IMG/VR virus record: IMGVR_UViG_3300042904_000114
Coordinates: 1-47,407 of that record
Source of the DNA: a virus
Direction: 5' to 3' (one strand)
Length of the DNA: 47,407 bases
Part shown: positions 1 to 6,863 of the stretch, one piece after another
Numbering within the stretch: position 1 is the stretch's first letter
How the letters are laid out: each line of letters opens with the position of its first letter
Notes under the pieces: generated by a model
Seen by the model: only the letters and a program-made list of their open reading frames with translations
What the model was told of the DNA's origin: nothing
Database searches by the model: none
Program-made: the position numbers and the translations under genes

Positions 1-127
1 CTATCTGGCCATCGAGACGCATTAAGGCAAAGTCTGGAGTGTAGAAAGTGTTATCGGCGAGTCGGAATTTCATGCCCTCGAATCTGTACCAGAGAAGTTC
101 TCCAGCCATCAGCAAGGTTTTCAGATA
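1..127. repeat. Terminal overlap, left copy (identical to 47281..47407)
   Basis: The first 127 bases are repeated exactly at the right end of the window. A gene reads through the join without a break, so the window is a circularly closed molecule written with an overlap. 127 is a common assembler k-mer length, so this is most simply an assembly overlap rather than a biological direct terminal repeat. Unit length is therefore 47,280 bp. Confidence 0.95.
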
Positions 128-202
128 GGAGTCGTACGCTGCCTCAGTCTTGTTCAGAACGCCTGTCTTGAGCCGTCCTAGCGCGTACATACCAGACTTC
201 AT
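1..202 (-). CDS. DUF1064-like nuclease-fold protein, 5' part (continues at 47280 downwards)
   Basis: This is the amino-terminal part of a 115-residue protein whose remainder lies at 47135..47280. The start is the ATG at 202..200, which overlaps the stop of the preceding gene (ATGA). The joined protein begins MKSGMYALGRL and contains TPDFAL and a later EVKGFW. This PDF...E-x-K arrangement is typical of DUF1064, a small phage family with a restriction-endonuclease or Holliday-resolvase-like fold. It sits among NinB and other recombination genes, which fits a role in processing DNA branches or ends. Function is inferred from motif and context only. Confidence 0.8.
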   Translation of the reverse strand, partial: MKSGMYALGRLKTGVLNKTEAAYDSYLKTLLMAGELLWYRFEGMKFRLADNTFYTPDFALMRLDGQI

Positions 203-315
203 TTACCCAGCACCCATGAGCCGTAGTCGAAATAGAACATCGTTATCTTCATTGCCCATGGCAGAGCAGCAAGCATCAACGTGGCTACTGCAATACCTGC
301 AAGAACTTCTTTCAC
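199..315 (-). CDS. Very small membrane protein (38 aa)
   Basis: A GTG-started reading frame that overlaps its upstream neighbour (GTGA) and its downstream neighbour (ATGA). The product has one hydrophobic stretch (VLAGIAVATLMLAALPW) near its start, so it is probably a single-pass inner-membrane peptide. No family is recognised. The tight overlaps on both sides are the main argument that it is real. A role cannot be assigned. Confidence 0.55.
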   Translation of the reverse strand: MKEVLAGIAVATLMLAALPWAMKITMFYFDYGSWVLGK

Positions 316-488
316 GCAACCTCCTTTACCTGTTTCCTCATCCTATTCACCTCATCAATCAACTCATTCGCAGCCACTTTCCCGCGCTTGTCAAAGACGC
401 CCTGGTAATATGCTTGCCGGCGCGTGTCGGTCAACTTCATACAGTAGCGGGCCTCGCATTCGCGTCTGTGTTGTTCTGTGTCATTCAC
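312..488 (-). CDS. Small charged protein (58 aa), unknown
   Basis: A GTG start lies inside the end of the upstream gene (8-base overlap) and the stop overlaps the next GTG. The product (MNDTEQHRREC...QVKEVA) is rich in Arg, Lys and Glu and predicted to be helical and soluble. It is coupled to its neighbours in the leftward early operon between the PPC-motif protein and the small membrane peptide. I do not recognise the family. Confidence 0.55.
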   Translation of the reverse strand: MNDTEQHRRECEARYCMKLTDTRRQAYYQGVFDKRGKVAANELIDEVNRMRKQVKEVA

Positions 489-1044
489 TTTTCGAGCATC
501 GTTTAGCTAACTCACATAGCCAGACCGCCAGTGCAGGCGGCGTATGCTCACGCTCCGCTTTGCTCACTTCCGGCCTCTTCCCTCTTCCTGCGCGACCGAC
601 GTCGCCAATTACATGCGTCGGCTCATCTATCCGCAGCGGTATGTCTGGTATATCTTTCGGCTCACATCCAACGATATAAAGCCGGGTCTTTTTCTCTGCT
701 CTATGGCCCCACCAGTGCTGGTGGATAGGTAATGTCCAGCCGCCATACTCATCCTTGCGGCCCGGAGCCGGCAGGTTGAGTTCTGGCCATAACTTGGAAT
801 TTGCAGGATGCTCAAGCACGCCACCAAACTTTCTAATCTGTTCAATAGCCCATGGCGCCAGTGCTTTTTCATCCTCTCTTGGCTTTGCAAACATGGCGAA
901 CTGGCCCCAGGCTCTGCAAGGCGGGTGAGCAACAACAGGAGATCCTCCTTGCCAATTCCTTGCGTCACGTTCCATATCCCACACATCACAGCCAGGGATG
1001 GTTTTATAGACACTATCGGAGCGGGCAAAAAGGACCGCTACCAT
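481..1044 (-). CDS. Conserved phage protein with HPPC motif, possibly methyltransferase-like
   Basis: 187 residues from the ATG at 1044, which overlaps the dnaB stop (TGATG); a GTG three bases upstream is an alternative. Conserved-looking segments are VVAHPPCRAWGQF, GGVLEHPANSKLW and a C-terminal TRLYIVG. The PPC motif followed by an aromatic/Gly segment recalls motif IV of C5 cytosine methyltransferases, but there is no recognisable SAM-binding motif I, ENV motif or target-recognition domain. It may be a stripped-down relative or a partner of the complete methyltransferase two genes upstream. Function unknown. Confidence 0.6.
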   Translation of the reverse strand: MVAVLFARSDSVYKTIPGCDVWDMERDARNWQGGSPVVAHPPCRAWGQFAMFAKPREDEKALAPWAIEQIRKFGGVLEHPANSKLWPELNLPAPGRKDEYGGWTLPIHQHWWGHRAEKKTRLYIVGCEPKDIPDIPLRIDEPTHVIGDVGRAGRGKRPEVSKAEREHTPPALAVWLCELAKRCSKSE

Positions 1045-2312
1045 CACCCGCCCACCCTGAAGCCGCGCTCGACCGGTTTGTTGTATTTCTCGATACGCGG
1101 CCCGTCGTAAGTACCGAATCGTGTGTATTCGCCGTTAAAGGTAAGCCGTACATCGCCAAGCGCACCATTGCGATGCTTGCGGAAGATCACCTCTGCCGTC
1201 CCTGCTGCCTCGCTGTTTTCGTCGTATACCTCGTCGCGATAGATGAATGCGATCAGGTCAGCGTCTTGCTCGATCTCCCCTGATTCGCGCAGATCGGACA
1301 TGACCGGTCTCTTATCGCCGCGTTCTTCAACCTTCCGGCTTAGCTGGGATAGCGCGATAACCGGGACGGAGAACTCTTTCGCGATCTGCTTCAGTCCGCG
1401 GCTAATACTTCCGATCTCCTCGTTCCGGTTATTGCCCTGCCCTCTCATCAGCTGGATGTAGTCAACAACGATCAGGGATAGTCCGTGCTGGCGCTTGATG
1501 CGTCTGCAACGTGAGCGGATATGGCCGATAGTGATAGCTGGCGTATCGTCAATCTGCATGTTCAAGCCGAACAGGTGACGCACAGCTTCATTCCGGCTTG
1601 TTGTGGCCGTGTGATACTTGAGCATCCTGCTTGCGAGTTGCCTGCGGCTCATTTCCATGGAGAAAACTGCGGCCGGCTGGGACTTGGAGACATGCTCAGC
1701 GATCTGCAATGCCAGGCTAGTCTTGCCCATCGAAGGACGCGCGCCGATGATGATTAAATCGGTATTGCCCAGCCCGCTTGTTAACTTGTCGAGATCGCGC
1801 AGGCCAGTCATCAGCCCGGTGTGCTCCGTCTCTTCCCAATCAATCGCTTCCTCGATTGCGGTAGACAGCGGCACATAGTCGCGCTCTGTTTCTGTATCGA
1901 GTACCGAGAGGATCTTCGTCTCAGCCTCGGCTGCCATGTCCTTCGGATCCATGTGCGAGTCGCAAGCAATGGATATTTCCTCAGCCACCGTGCGCAGCTT
2001 GCGAAGGATCGCAGCGTCTTCGATTGACTTGGCGTAGCTCTTGATATTCGCGGATGTGTTTACGCCGTCACGCAAGGTCTGGAGGTATTGCCATCCACCG
2101 ATACGCTCCAGCTCGCCATGCGCTTCCATGGCTTCAGCAAGCAGGATGATGTCTACCGGCTTGCCAGCATCCAACATGCGCTGCATTGACTTGTAAATTA
2201 ACCGGTGATCCTCGCGGATGAATGCTGACCCGGGAAAGGATGGGATACGGTCATATGCCCCGTTATCGCGCAGTAGAGCGCCGAGGAGGGACATTTCGGA
2301 TTCGATGCTCAT
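1044..2312 (-). CDS. dnaB: Replicative DNA helicase, DnaB family
   Basis: 422 residues. An N-terminal DnaB domain (about 1-105) is followed by a RecA-like ATPase core. Walker A is GARPSMGKTS (about 190-199, Lys197), Walker B is LIVVDYIQLM (Asp284), and an SQLSR motif follows, all typical of DnaB. The protein unwinds DNA at the phage fork and would be loaded by the replisome organiser encoded two genes upstream. It is shorter than bacterial DnaB (about 470), as phage copies often are. Its ATG overlaps the stop of the methyltransferase gene (ATGA), so the two are translationally coupled. Confidence 0.95.
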   Translation of the reverse strand: MSIESEMSLLGALLRDNGAYDRIPSFPGSAFIREDHRLIYKSMQRMLDAGKPVDIILLAEAMEAHGELERIGGWQYLQTLRDGVNTSANIKSYAKSIEDAAILRKLRTVAEEISIACDSHMDPKDMAAEAETKILSVLDTETERDYVPLSTAIEEAIDWEETEHTGLMTGLRDLDKLTSGLGNTDLIIIGARPSMGKTSLALQIAEHVSKSQPAAVFSMEMSRRQLASRMLKYHTATTSRNEAVRHLFGLNMQIDDTPAITIGHIRSRCRRIKRQHGLSLIVVDYIQLMRGQGNNRNEEIGSISRGLKQIAKEFSVPVIALSQLSRKVEERGDKRPVMSDLRESGEIEQDADLIAFIYRDEVYDENSEAAGTAEVIFRKHRNGALGDVRLTFNGEYTRFGTYDGPRIEKYNKPVERGFRVGG

Positions 2313-3610
2313 GCTGCCACCTGTAATGATTTGATTGCGTCAACCGCAGCTATTCGCTGACCTATCCAGGACATAACTGGTACTGCCATGCTGTTACCGA
2401 GCGCCTTGTAACGCGGCCCATCGGCAGCCCGGCCCGGTATCAGCGTGTAGTCGTCGGGGAATCCTTGGAGCCGTTCGCACTCGAGCGGAGTAAGGCGGCG
2501 TACTTGCATGGCTGATGTCATCACCCCATCATGTCGGCCGCCGTCTCCACCTCTCTGAATCGTTCCTGCGCAGTCAACGCTTGCAGTTAACTCTTCGGAC
2601 CAAGCAATCGCGGGTTGTGCGATGTAAGTTTGCTGCTTCATTCCAGGTTCTGCTGCCAGAGCTCCGGCAACGTGCATCATGCGAACTTCGTCACGCTGGT
2701 TCTGTGCGAAGGCTACCGGCACAAGACCATGCTCATCCCTGTATCCGCTATGCGCATCGCCATTGCTGGTTAGTGTTGGCACTACGGTTAGCGGTGTGCC
2801 TCGCCCCGTTCCATCCTCGGATGCATCAAAGCCTTCGCCGGCTGAAAGGGTGGCGATAACATTGGAAGGACGAGACGGCCTGTTTTCCCCCTCTGCCCTA
2901 ATAGTTCCCGCAACGTCTCCGGACTGCCAAAATCCTTGACCAGTTTCGTGCATAGCCACTACCGCGTCTTGTCCTCTGGTGTTTCCGATCCTCTCCGCTC
3001 GACTGCTTGTAAGGCATGGCGCAGTGTCGTGGGTAAAGCCTTTCCCCGCTTGTCTGCTCGGCGCAGTATTCCCCGACAGGCTGTGGCGCTCAAATAGAAC
3101 CGCTGCGGCACGTCTCCAGTTTCCAAGATGTCCGACAACGAAGACGCGACGGCGCCGCTGTGGAACTCCAGCGTATTGAGCGTCAAGAATTCTGTAGGCG
3201 AACCCATACCCGAGTTCCCCCAACCCTCCGAGTAAGGTTCCAAAGTCTTTTCCTCCGTTACTCGACAGGACGCCGGGGACGTTTTCCCATACCAGCCACT
3301 TGGGGCGATACCTTGCAGCAATGGCAAGGTAGGTGAGCATGAGGTTGCCACGAGGATCGTCCAGTCCTTTTCGGAGTCCGGCGATTGAGAAAGACTGGCA
3401 AGGGGTTCCTCCCACAAGGACATCGATGATTGCATCAGGCCACTCCTTAAACTTCGTCATATCGCCCAGGTTCGGGACTGTTGGGTAATGGTGATCCAGC
3501 ACGGCGCTGGGAAATTTCTCTATCTCGGAAAAGAACGCAGCTTTCCAGCCCAACGGGTGCCATGCCACGCTAGCCGCTTCTATTCCGGAACAGACTGAGC
3601 CGAAGTTCAT
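2309..3610 (-). CDS. dcm: DNA (cytosine-5) methyltransferase
   Basis: 433 residues with the ordered C5-MTase motifs: motif I FGSVCSGIEAAS (3-14), motif IV GGTPCQSFS with catalytic Cys71, motif VI ENV (109-111), motif VIII QRRRRVFVVG (151-160), a variable target-recognition region (about 190-370), and C-terminal motifs IX/X with LTPLECERLQGFPDDY and GNSMAVPV. All key residues are present, so it is probably active. No partner restriction enzyme is visible, suggesting an orphan enzyme that protects phage DNA from host restriction or affects regulation. The start overlaps the previous stop (ATGA). Confidence 0.95.
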   Translation of the reverse strand: MNFGSVCSGIEAASVAWHPLGWKAAFFSEIEKFPSAVLDHHYPTVPNLGDMTKFKEWPDAIIDVLVGGTPCQSFSIAGLRKGLDDPRGNLMLTYLAIAARYRPKWLVWENVPGVLSSNGGKDFGTLLGGLGELGYGFAYRILDAQYAGVPQRRRRVFVVGHLGNWRRAAAVLFERHSLSGNTAPSRQAGKGFTHDTAPCLTSSRAERIGNTRGQDAVVAMHETGQGFWQSGDVAGTIRAEGENRPSRPSNVIATLSAGEGFDASEDGTGRGTPLTVVPTLTSNGDAHSGYRDEHGLVPVAFAQNQRDEVRMMHVAGALAAEPGMKQQTYIAQPAIAWSEELTASVDCAGTIQRGGDGGRHDGVMTSAMQVRRLTPLECERLQGFPDDYTLIPGRAADGPRYKALGNSMAVPVMSWIGQRIAAVDAIKSLQVAA

Positions 3611-4290
3611 GCCGCCCTCGCAAACTTGACCGCGTTACGAATCCAGGTGCGCCAAGCGGCTGTCCAGTCGAGGTAGGTATCGCCTTTGGCTTTGTTGCGG
3701 TCAAGGAACTGTTCTGTCTCAGGCTTAATTCTGCTTGCAGATAAACCTTGGCTTTCTGCCCAATCGAACATCTCAGCGGTTACTTCGAAGTCTTTAGGAA
3801 CGGTTGTTGGCTTTTCTTTTTTCTTTTCCGATTTGGAAATGGAAGGAACGACAGTTCCGATAGTCTTTTCTGGATCTGTATCTGTATCTGTATCTGTATC
3901 TGTATCTAGGACAGTCACCGTTACGTCACGCGTTACGTCACGCGTTTTTTCTTTCTGTTTTTCCCTGTAACGTCGCTGTCTTGCTGCATGCGATGGGTCG
4001 GCGTCACTTATGAACTGCCTGTTATTCCAGTTAATCGGCTGCCAGTTTTCATCTATCAGACCCACTTCAGAGATGCGTCTTTTGGCGTTGTCCAACGCCT
4101 CACCTACCAATCCAAGCCTTCTGCCTACAACACGCTCGAGCATCCCTGGTTGCGGGTAATGTTTGTCGAGCATCCCCTCGTTCTTCATACACAACAGAAA
4201 AACGAAATGCCGCTGATCCTCGAATGAAAGGAATTCAACCGTCTCGTTGTAAATAAAATCGGAATACATCCTGAACCATGGGTTGCTCAT
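3607..4290 (-). CDS. Replisome organiser / helicase-loader-type replication protein
   Basis: 227 residues from the ATG at 4290, chosen over a start 45 bases upstream because it makes an ATGA overlap with the preceding gene. The N-terminal half (MSNPWFRMYSDFIYNETV, then FEDQRHFVFLLCMKNEG) resembles winged-helix replisome organisers of lambdoid phages. A low-complexity linker carries a run of alternating Asp-Thr. The C-terminal part (FDWAESQGL...WTAAWRTWIRN) resembles the DnaT/O-type tail that contacts the helicase. It lies upstream of dnaB, the usual order for an O/P-like pair. The origin may lie within the linker-coding repeat region, as in lambda, but iterons are not clear. Confidence 0.75.
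   Translation of the reverse strand: MSNPWFRMYSDFIYNETVEFLSFEDQRHFVFLLCMKNEGMLDKHYPQPGMLERVVGRRLGLVGEALDNAKRRISEVGLIDENWQPINWNNRQFISDADPSHAARQRRYREKQKEKTRDVTRDVTVTVLDTDTDTDTDTDPEKTIGTVVPSISKSEKKKEKPTTVPKDFEVTAEMFDWAESQGLSASRIKPETEQFLDRNKAKGDTYLDWTAAWRTWIRNAVKFARAA
3874..3906. repeat. Hexanucleotide microsatellite (ATCTGT, 5.5 copies) in the replisome organiser gene
   Basis: Five and a half tandem copies of ATCTGT encode the (Asp-Thr)n linker on the minus strand. Because the unit is six bases, slippage changes linker length without breaking the frame. A 12-bp direct repeat (CGTTACGTCACG, twice) lies next to it at 3919..3942. Confidence 0.9.
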
Positions 4291-4724
4291 GATGGAACTC
4301 TCACGGGATGAATTGACACGCCACTGATCGAACATTTCCGCGTCGTCTCAAGCCGCTCCAGGCGCTTAGCTGCCACAAGTGCATTGACCCGGGCTGAGAT
4401 GGTGCTGAGTTCGATGTCAGGACGGGTAAGGCAAAACGCCTTGTTGTACATATCCTTAATCTCTTTCAAACTGAGATTGTCGCCACCCATGCCGCAATAA
4501 TTCTTAACAAGGTTGCATATCCGATCCGCTTGAGTCGCCAGTTGCTTAACCGGCATGGAGCGATAGGCTGCGATGGAAGTGTCGGCTACGTTCGTCCGTT
4601 TCCGTTCTTCGCTGGCCGTGATGTTCGCCGCTCTTGTCTCGCTATCCGCGAACGCCTGAAAGACGACCTTTCCTTCTTTGGTGCGGACAAACCTTTCCTC
4701 AGTCATTAGCCTCGATTCGCTCAT
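4287..4724 (-). CDS. Probable winged-helix DNA-binding protein
   Basis: 145 residues. The C-terminal half (LSLKEIKDMYNKAF...STISARVNALVAAKRLERLETTRKCSISG) reads as a winged helix: a recognition-helix-like segment and a basic wing of the type found in small replication-region proteins of lambdoid prophages. The N-terminal half is basic and probably disordered. It is coupled by ATGA overlaps on both sides between the CII-like gene and the replisome organiser. The exact role is unknown. Confidence 0.6.
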   Translation of the reverse strand: MSESRLMTEERFVRTKEGKVVFQAFADSETRAANITASEERKRTNVADTSIAAYRSMPVKQLATQADRICNLVKNYCGMGGDNLSLKEIKDMYNKAFCLTRPDIELSTISARVNALVAAKRLERLETTRKCSISGVSIHPVRVPS

Positions 4725-5188
4725 TTCGCCCTCACCGTTTTGCGCCGATCTTGCACCATCGAACTAAGCCGGCTCATCAATGCAGCACCAGCCGCGCAGT
4801 AGTCCATGAACTCTTTGTTGATCCGCGCAAACTCGCCGGGGTCTACTCTGCCGTCGCTCAACGCAGTCTTGACTGCATCGTTCCATTCGCCCTTCTCTTT
4901 CCCTTCTGCGAGGAACAGGTCAAGCAGCTCCATGTCGGAACCACCTTCGTGCTGTGCTATGGGAATGCAGACCATGTTGCGACGCTCTGCGAAGGCTTTG
5001 GCTATGTCGTCACAGTCAGCCATATCAGCTATCGCTGCGGCTTCCTCGACCGTCGTGTGATGCGTCTCACAGTTCGGATTAACCTTGTTCTGCAATACGT
5101 TCGGGCTCTTACCCATACGCACAGCCAGAGCCGGAATGCCGCCCGGGTAGTCGTGTGCTGTTTTGTAAATAACATCAAGAATATTCAC
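4721..5188 (-). CDS. CII / CP76-family phage regulatory protein
   Basis: 155 residues from a GTG at 5188, preferred over an upstream TTG because a GGAGGG ribosome-binding site lies seven bases before it. The N-terminal segment (DVIYKTAHDYPGGIPALAVRMGKSPNVLQNKVNPNCETHHTTVEEAAAIAD) has the hallmarks of the phage regulatory CII (CP76) family: a helix-turn-helix with a KVNP motif. It is in the cII position, downstream of cro in the leftward operon, so it may influence the lysis/lysogeny choice. The target promoter is not identifiable. Confidence 0.8.
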   Translation of the reverse strand: MNILDVIYKTAHDYPGGIPALAVRMGKSPNVLQNKVNPNCETHHTTVEEAAAIADMADCDDIAKAFAERRNMVCIPIAQHEGGSDMELLDLFLAEGKEKGEWNDAVKTALSDGRVDPGEFARINKEFMDYCAAGAALMSRLSSMVQDRRKTVRAK

Positions 5189-5256
5189 GGTGACACCCTC
5201 CAAATAACGCCGTTTTCAATACTGCTGAGTCGCTTCAAAATGCTATTCATGGATAC

Positions 5257-5538
5257 TTACTTATTTCTCAACTTTTCAAGCAGATCAAGGACTTGTTCAA
5301 CCGTGAATAGTCCGATCGGTTGGTCCCGGTTTGGGTCAAGATTGGGTCTATTGCTCGCTAATTTTTGCTGGGATAATTCTTTCTCAACACGTTTCTTATC
5401 TTCATCAATGAGCCATCTAATGTACGCAGCGAAAGCCATCTTTTTTTCATCGCAGCGGGAATCTGACCAATCAGATTGCTCCTCATTGATGTTGAATTTT
5501 TTCGGTATGTCGAAAAAATCTCTACGGTTGCGCGCCAT
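5257..5538 (-). CDS. Small acidic/basic protein (93 aa), unknown
   Basis: Begins MARNRRDFFDIPKKF and is highly charged, with predicted helices and a C-terminal leucine-rich helix (VEQVLDLLEKLRNK). It lies between cro and the CII-like gene in the leftward operon, without overlap to either. I do not recognise a family; the composition would suit a regulatory or DNA-interacting protein, but that is a guess. Confidence 0.65.
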   Translation of the reverse strand: MARNRRDFFDIPKKFNINEEQSDWSDSRCDEKKMAFAAYIRWLIDEDKKRVEKELSQQKLASNRPNLDPNRDQPIGLFTVEQVLDLLEKLRNK

Positions 5539-5551
5539 GTTCGGGCTCAGG

Positions 5552-5731
5552 TTAAGCAGCTGCTTTGGATTTGGGCGTACGGAAAAGATCGGGACGCAAC
5601 TCTTTGAGTTGGTACTGGCGGAGCTTCGGAACTTCTTCGCCCCACTGATACACGGCCTTGTCAGTGATGCCCAGCGCTGCGGCTAACTCGGCAACGCTCC
5701 CGAAAAGGGAGATAACGGATGCTGTTTTCAT
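5552..5731 (-). CDS. cro: Cro-like repressor
   Basis: 59 residues from the ATG at 5731. The segment VISLFGSVAELAAALGITDKAVYQWGEEVPKLRQYQLKEL matches the compact helix-turn-helix of P22 Cro / DicC proteins. It is the first gene of the leftward early operon, divergent from the CI-type repressor. The promoter's -10 ends at 5738, so transcription should start within a base or two of this ATG; no Shine-Dalgarno is present. A leaderless mRNA is therefore likely. An in-frame ATG two codons upstream (5737) is possible but would lie before the expected transcript start. Confidence 0.85.
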   Translation of the reverse strand: MKTASVISLFGSVAELAAALGITDKAVYQWGEEVPKLRQYQLKELRPDLFRTPKSKAAA

Positions 5732-5737
5732 GGACAT

Positions 5738-5767
5738 ATTAAAGCATACTTTACTCGATGGTGTCAA
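5738..5767 (-). promoter_or_regulatory. Leftward early promoter (PR-equivalent) for cro
   Basis: On the minus strand TTGACA (5767..5762) is followed after 18 bases by TTTAAT (5743..5738). The -35 is a perfect consensus and the -10 differs by one base. Both hexamers overlap operator palindromes. The predicted transcription start falls at about 5731, the first base of cro. Confidence 0.8.
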
Positions 5768-5777
5768 GCACACTTTA
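5740..5777. promoter_or_regulatory. Operator pair for the phage repressor (left set)
   Basis: Two related 14-bp palindromes, TAAAG-CATA-CTTTA (5740..5753) and TCAAG-CACA-CTTTA (5764..5777), are spaced 24 bp start to start. They cover the -10 and -35 of the leftward promoter and lie before the cI start. The same pair with the same spacing occurs at 7286..7323, which supports their being operators for CI and/or Cro. Confidence 0.8.
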
Positions 5778-5789
5778 ACGGATACCAAT

Positions 5790-5795
5790 TATGAT
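5790..5795 (+). promoter_or_regulatory. -10 element of the cI maintenance promoter (PRM-equivalent)
   Basis: TATGAT lies seven bases before the A of the cI ATG at 5802, so the transcript would begin at the start codon itself, as in lambda PRM. There is no good -35 at 17-18 bp upstream; instead the operator at 5764..5777 covers that position, which suits repressor-stimulated transcription. The element is a close but not perfect consensus. Confidence 0.55.
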
Positions 5796-5801
5796 TGCGG
5801 T

Positions 5802-6356
5802 ATGAGCACACTCGAGGAAAGGGTTTTGGAGGCCATTAAAGCAACGGGCATGAAGGTACCCGTTCTCGCCGAAAAGATAGGCGTTAGCGTCCAGTCCGTT
5901 TATGACTGGATGAGGGGGAAATCGCTTGGCGATATGAAGGCAGACAATCTGATTGAATTAGCTTACCTTGCGGGGTATGAGCCCAGGTGGATCAGAAAGG
6001 AGAAAGGTTTAAAGAAGAAAGTTATCACCAAGGAGCAAGAAATAATTCTTGAGTTAGCTGAAAACATGATTCCGGAATCAAAAGACAACTGGATCGCTAT
6101 TGGAAAGTCCCTTACAGCTGTTATCCCTACTCAAAGTGCTGTTGATACACTACCATCTCAGCCGTTAGACTTAAAGGCGAGCGATGAGCAGAAGACCCCA
6201 GCCGGCCCTAAACGACTTGGAACAAACGAAGGCATCCCGCGCGAGAATAGCAGCGGTCGATTTGTGGGCAAACTAAAGCCTGTCGAAAAAAGGACTGCAC
6301 GAATTGAGGTAGCCAAGGATCGTCGCAAGACCCCTTGGAAATACGAAGGAGAATAA
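5802..6356 (+). CDS. cI: CI-type repressor without an S24 protease domain
   Basis: 184 residues from the ATG at 5802. The N-terminal helix-turn-helix is VLEAIKATGMKVPVLAEKIGVSVQSVYDWMRGKSL (about 9-43). The middle (EQEIILELAENMIPESKDNWIAIGKSLTAV) is a short helical segment seen in non-cleavable phage repressors; the tail is Pro/Lys/Arg-rich and looks disordered. No LexA/S24 Ser-Lys autoprotease domain is present, so RecA-triggered self-cleavage is unlikely. No Shine-Dalgarno precedes the start, consistent with leaderless translation. Its operators are proposed at 5740..5777 and 7286..7323. Confidence 0.85.
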   Translation: MSTLEERVLEAIKATGMKVPVLAEKIGVSVQSVYDWMRGKSLGDMKADNLIELAYLAGYEPRWIRKEKGLKKKVITKEQEIILELAENMIPESKDNWIAIGKSLTAVIPTQSAVDTLPSQPLDLKASDEQKTPAGPKRLGTNEGIPRENSSGRFVGKLKPVEKRTARIEVAKDRRKTPWKYEGE

Positions 6357-6357
6357 G

Positions 6358-6594
6358 ATGGACAGACCTTTTGCGCTTGCGCCGGACTCCCTATCGAACG
6401 ATACGATTGAGGCGTTGCGTGAGCTGCTCACCAGCGCCGAGCGCGGCGAGATTATAGGAATTGCCTTCGCCGTCATGTACAAGGGAAGGGATTACATCGT
6501 GAACACGGCCGGGGAAGCACACAGAAGCCCTACGTTCGCCCGCGGCATGGTGCAGGCCCTAGACGATCACCTTATGCAAAAGGTGCATGGCTGA
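6358..6594 (+). CDS. Conserved small phage protein in the lysogeny operon (78 aa)
   Basis: Starts one base after the cI stop, so it is translated with the repressor. The sequence DTIEALRELLTSAERGEIIGIAFAVMYKGRDYIVNTAGEAHRSPTFARGMVQALDDHL resembles a small protein I recall from proteobacterial prophages, without a known function. It occupies the position of lambda rexA/rexB, so it would be made in lysogens. Confidence 0.75.
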   Translation: MDRPFALAPDSLSNDTIEALRELLTSAERGEIIGIAFAVMYKGRDYIVNTAGEAHRSPTFARGMVQALDDHLMQKVHG

Positions 6595-6609
6595 CTCATC
6601 TCATTTGAA

Positions 6610-6861
6610 ATGCCCGACCCCGCCCTAGAGTTCCTCGTCGTCAACCTCTCCAAGATCGAGTCTATAGTCGAGGAGCTGCCGCGCATTGGGTCACGACGGG
6701 AGTTAAAGGCTAAGGCAGATGAGATATTGCAACTCACCGACAAGGTTAGGCAGCAGGCTTACAGGCTGGTAGATACAAAACCCACAGATGCTTACACGCC
6801 CGACTTCAAGCAATATGGTGGCGGTGCGGCAGGGAAAAAAGAAAATGGGAGCGGCAAATAG
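6610..6861 (+). CDS. Small helical protein in the lysogeny operon (83 aa), unknown
   Basis: MPDPALEFLVVNLSKIESIVEELPRIGSRRELKAKADEILQLTDKVRQQAYRLV reads as an all-helical, possibly coiled-coil protein with a Gly/Lys-rich tail. The Shine-Dalgarno is weak. It follows the previous gene by 15 bases and is co-transcribed with cI. No family recognised. Confidence 0.65.
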   Translation: MPDPALEFLVVNLSKIESIVEELPRIGSRRELKAKADEILQLTDKVRQQAYRLVDTKPTDAYTPDFKQYGGGAAGKKENGSGK

Positions 6862-6863
6862 AA

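Noticed and set aside
3607-4335. Longer start for the replisome organiser (4335)
   Set aside because: It would overlap the upstream gene by 49 bases; the ATG at 4290 makes a precise ATGA junction and matches the expected N-terminus.
4634-5686. 350-codon open frame on the plus strand
   Set aside because: It is antisense to the well-supported CII-like, unknown and Cro genes, and its product is Cys/Arg/Ser-rich without domain features.
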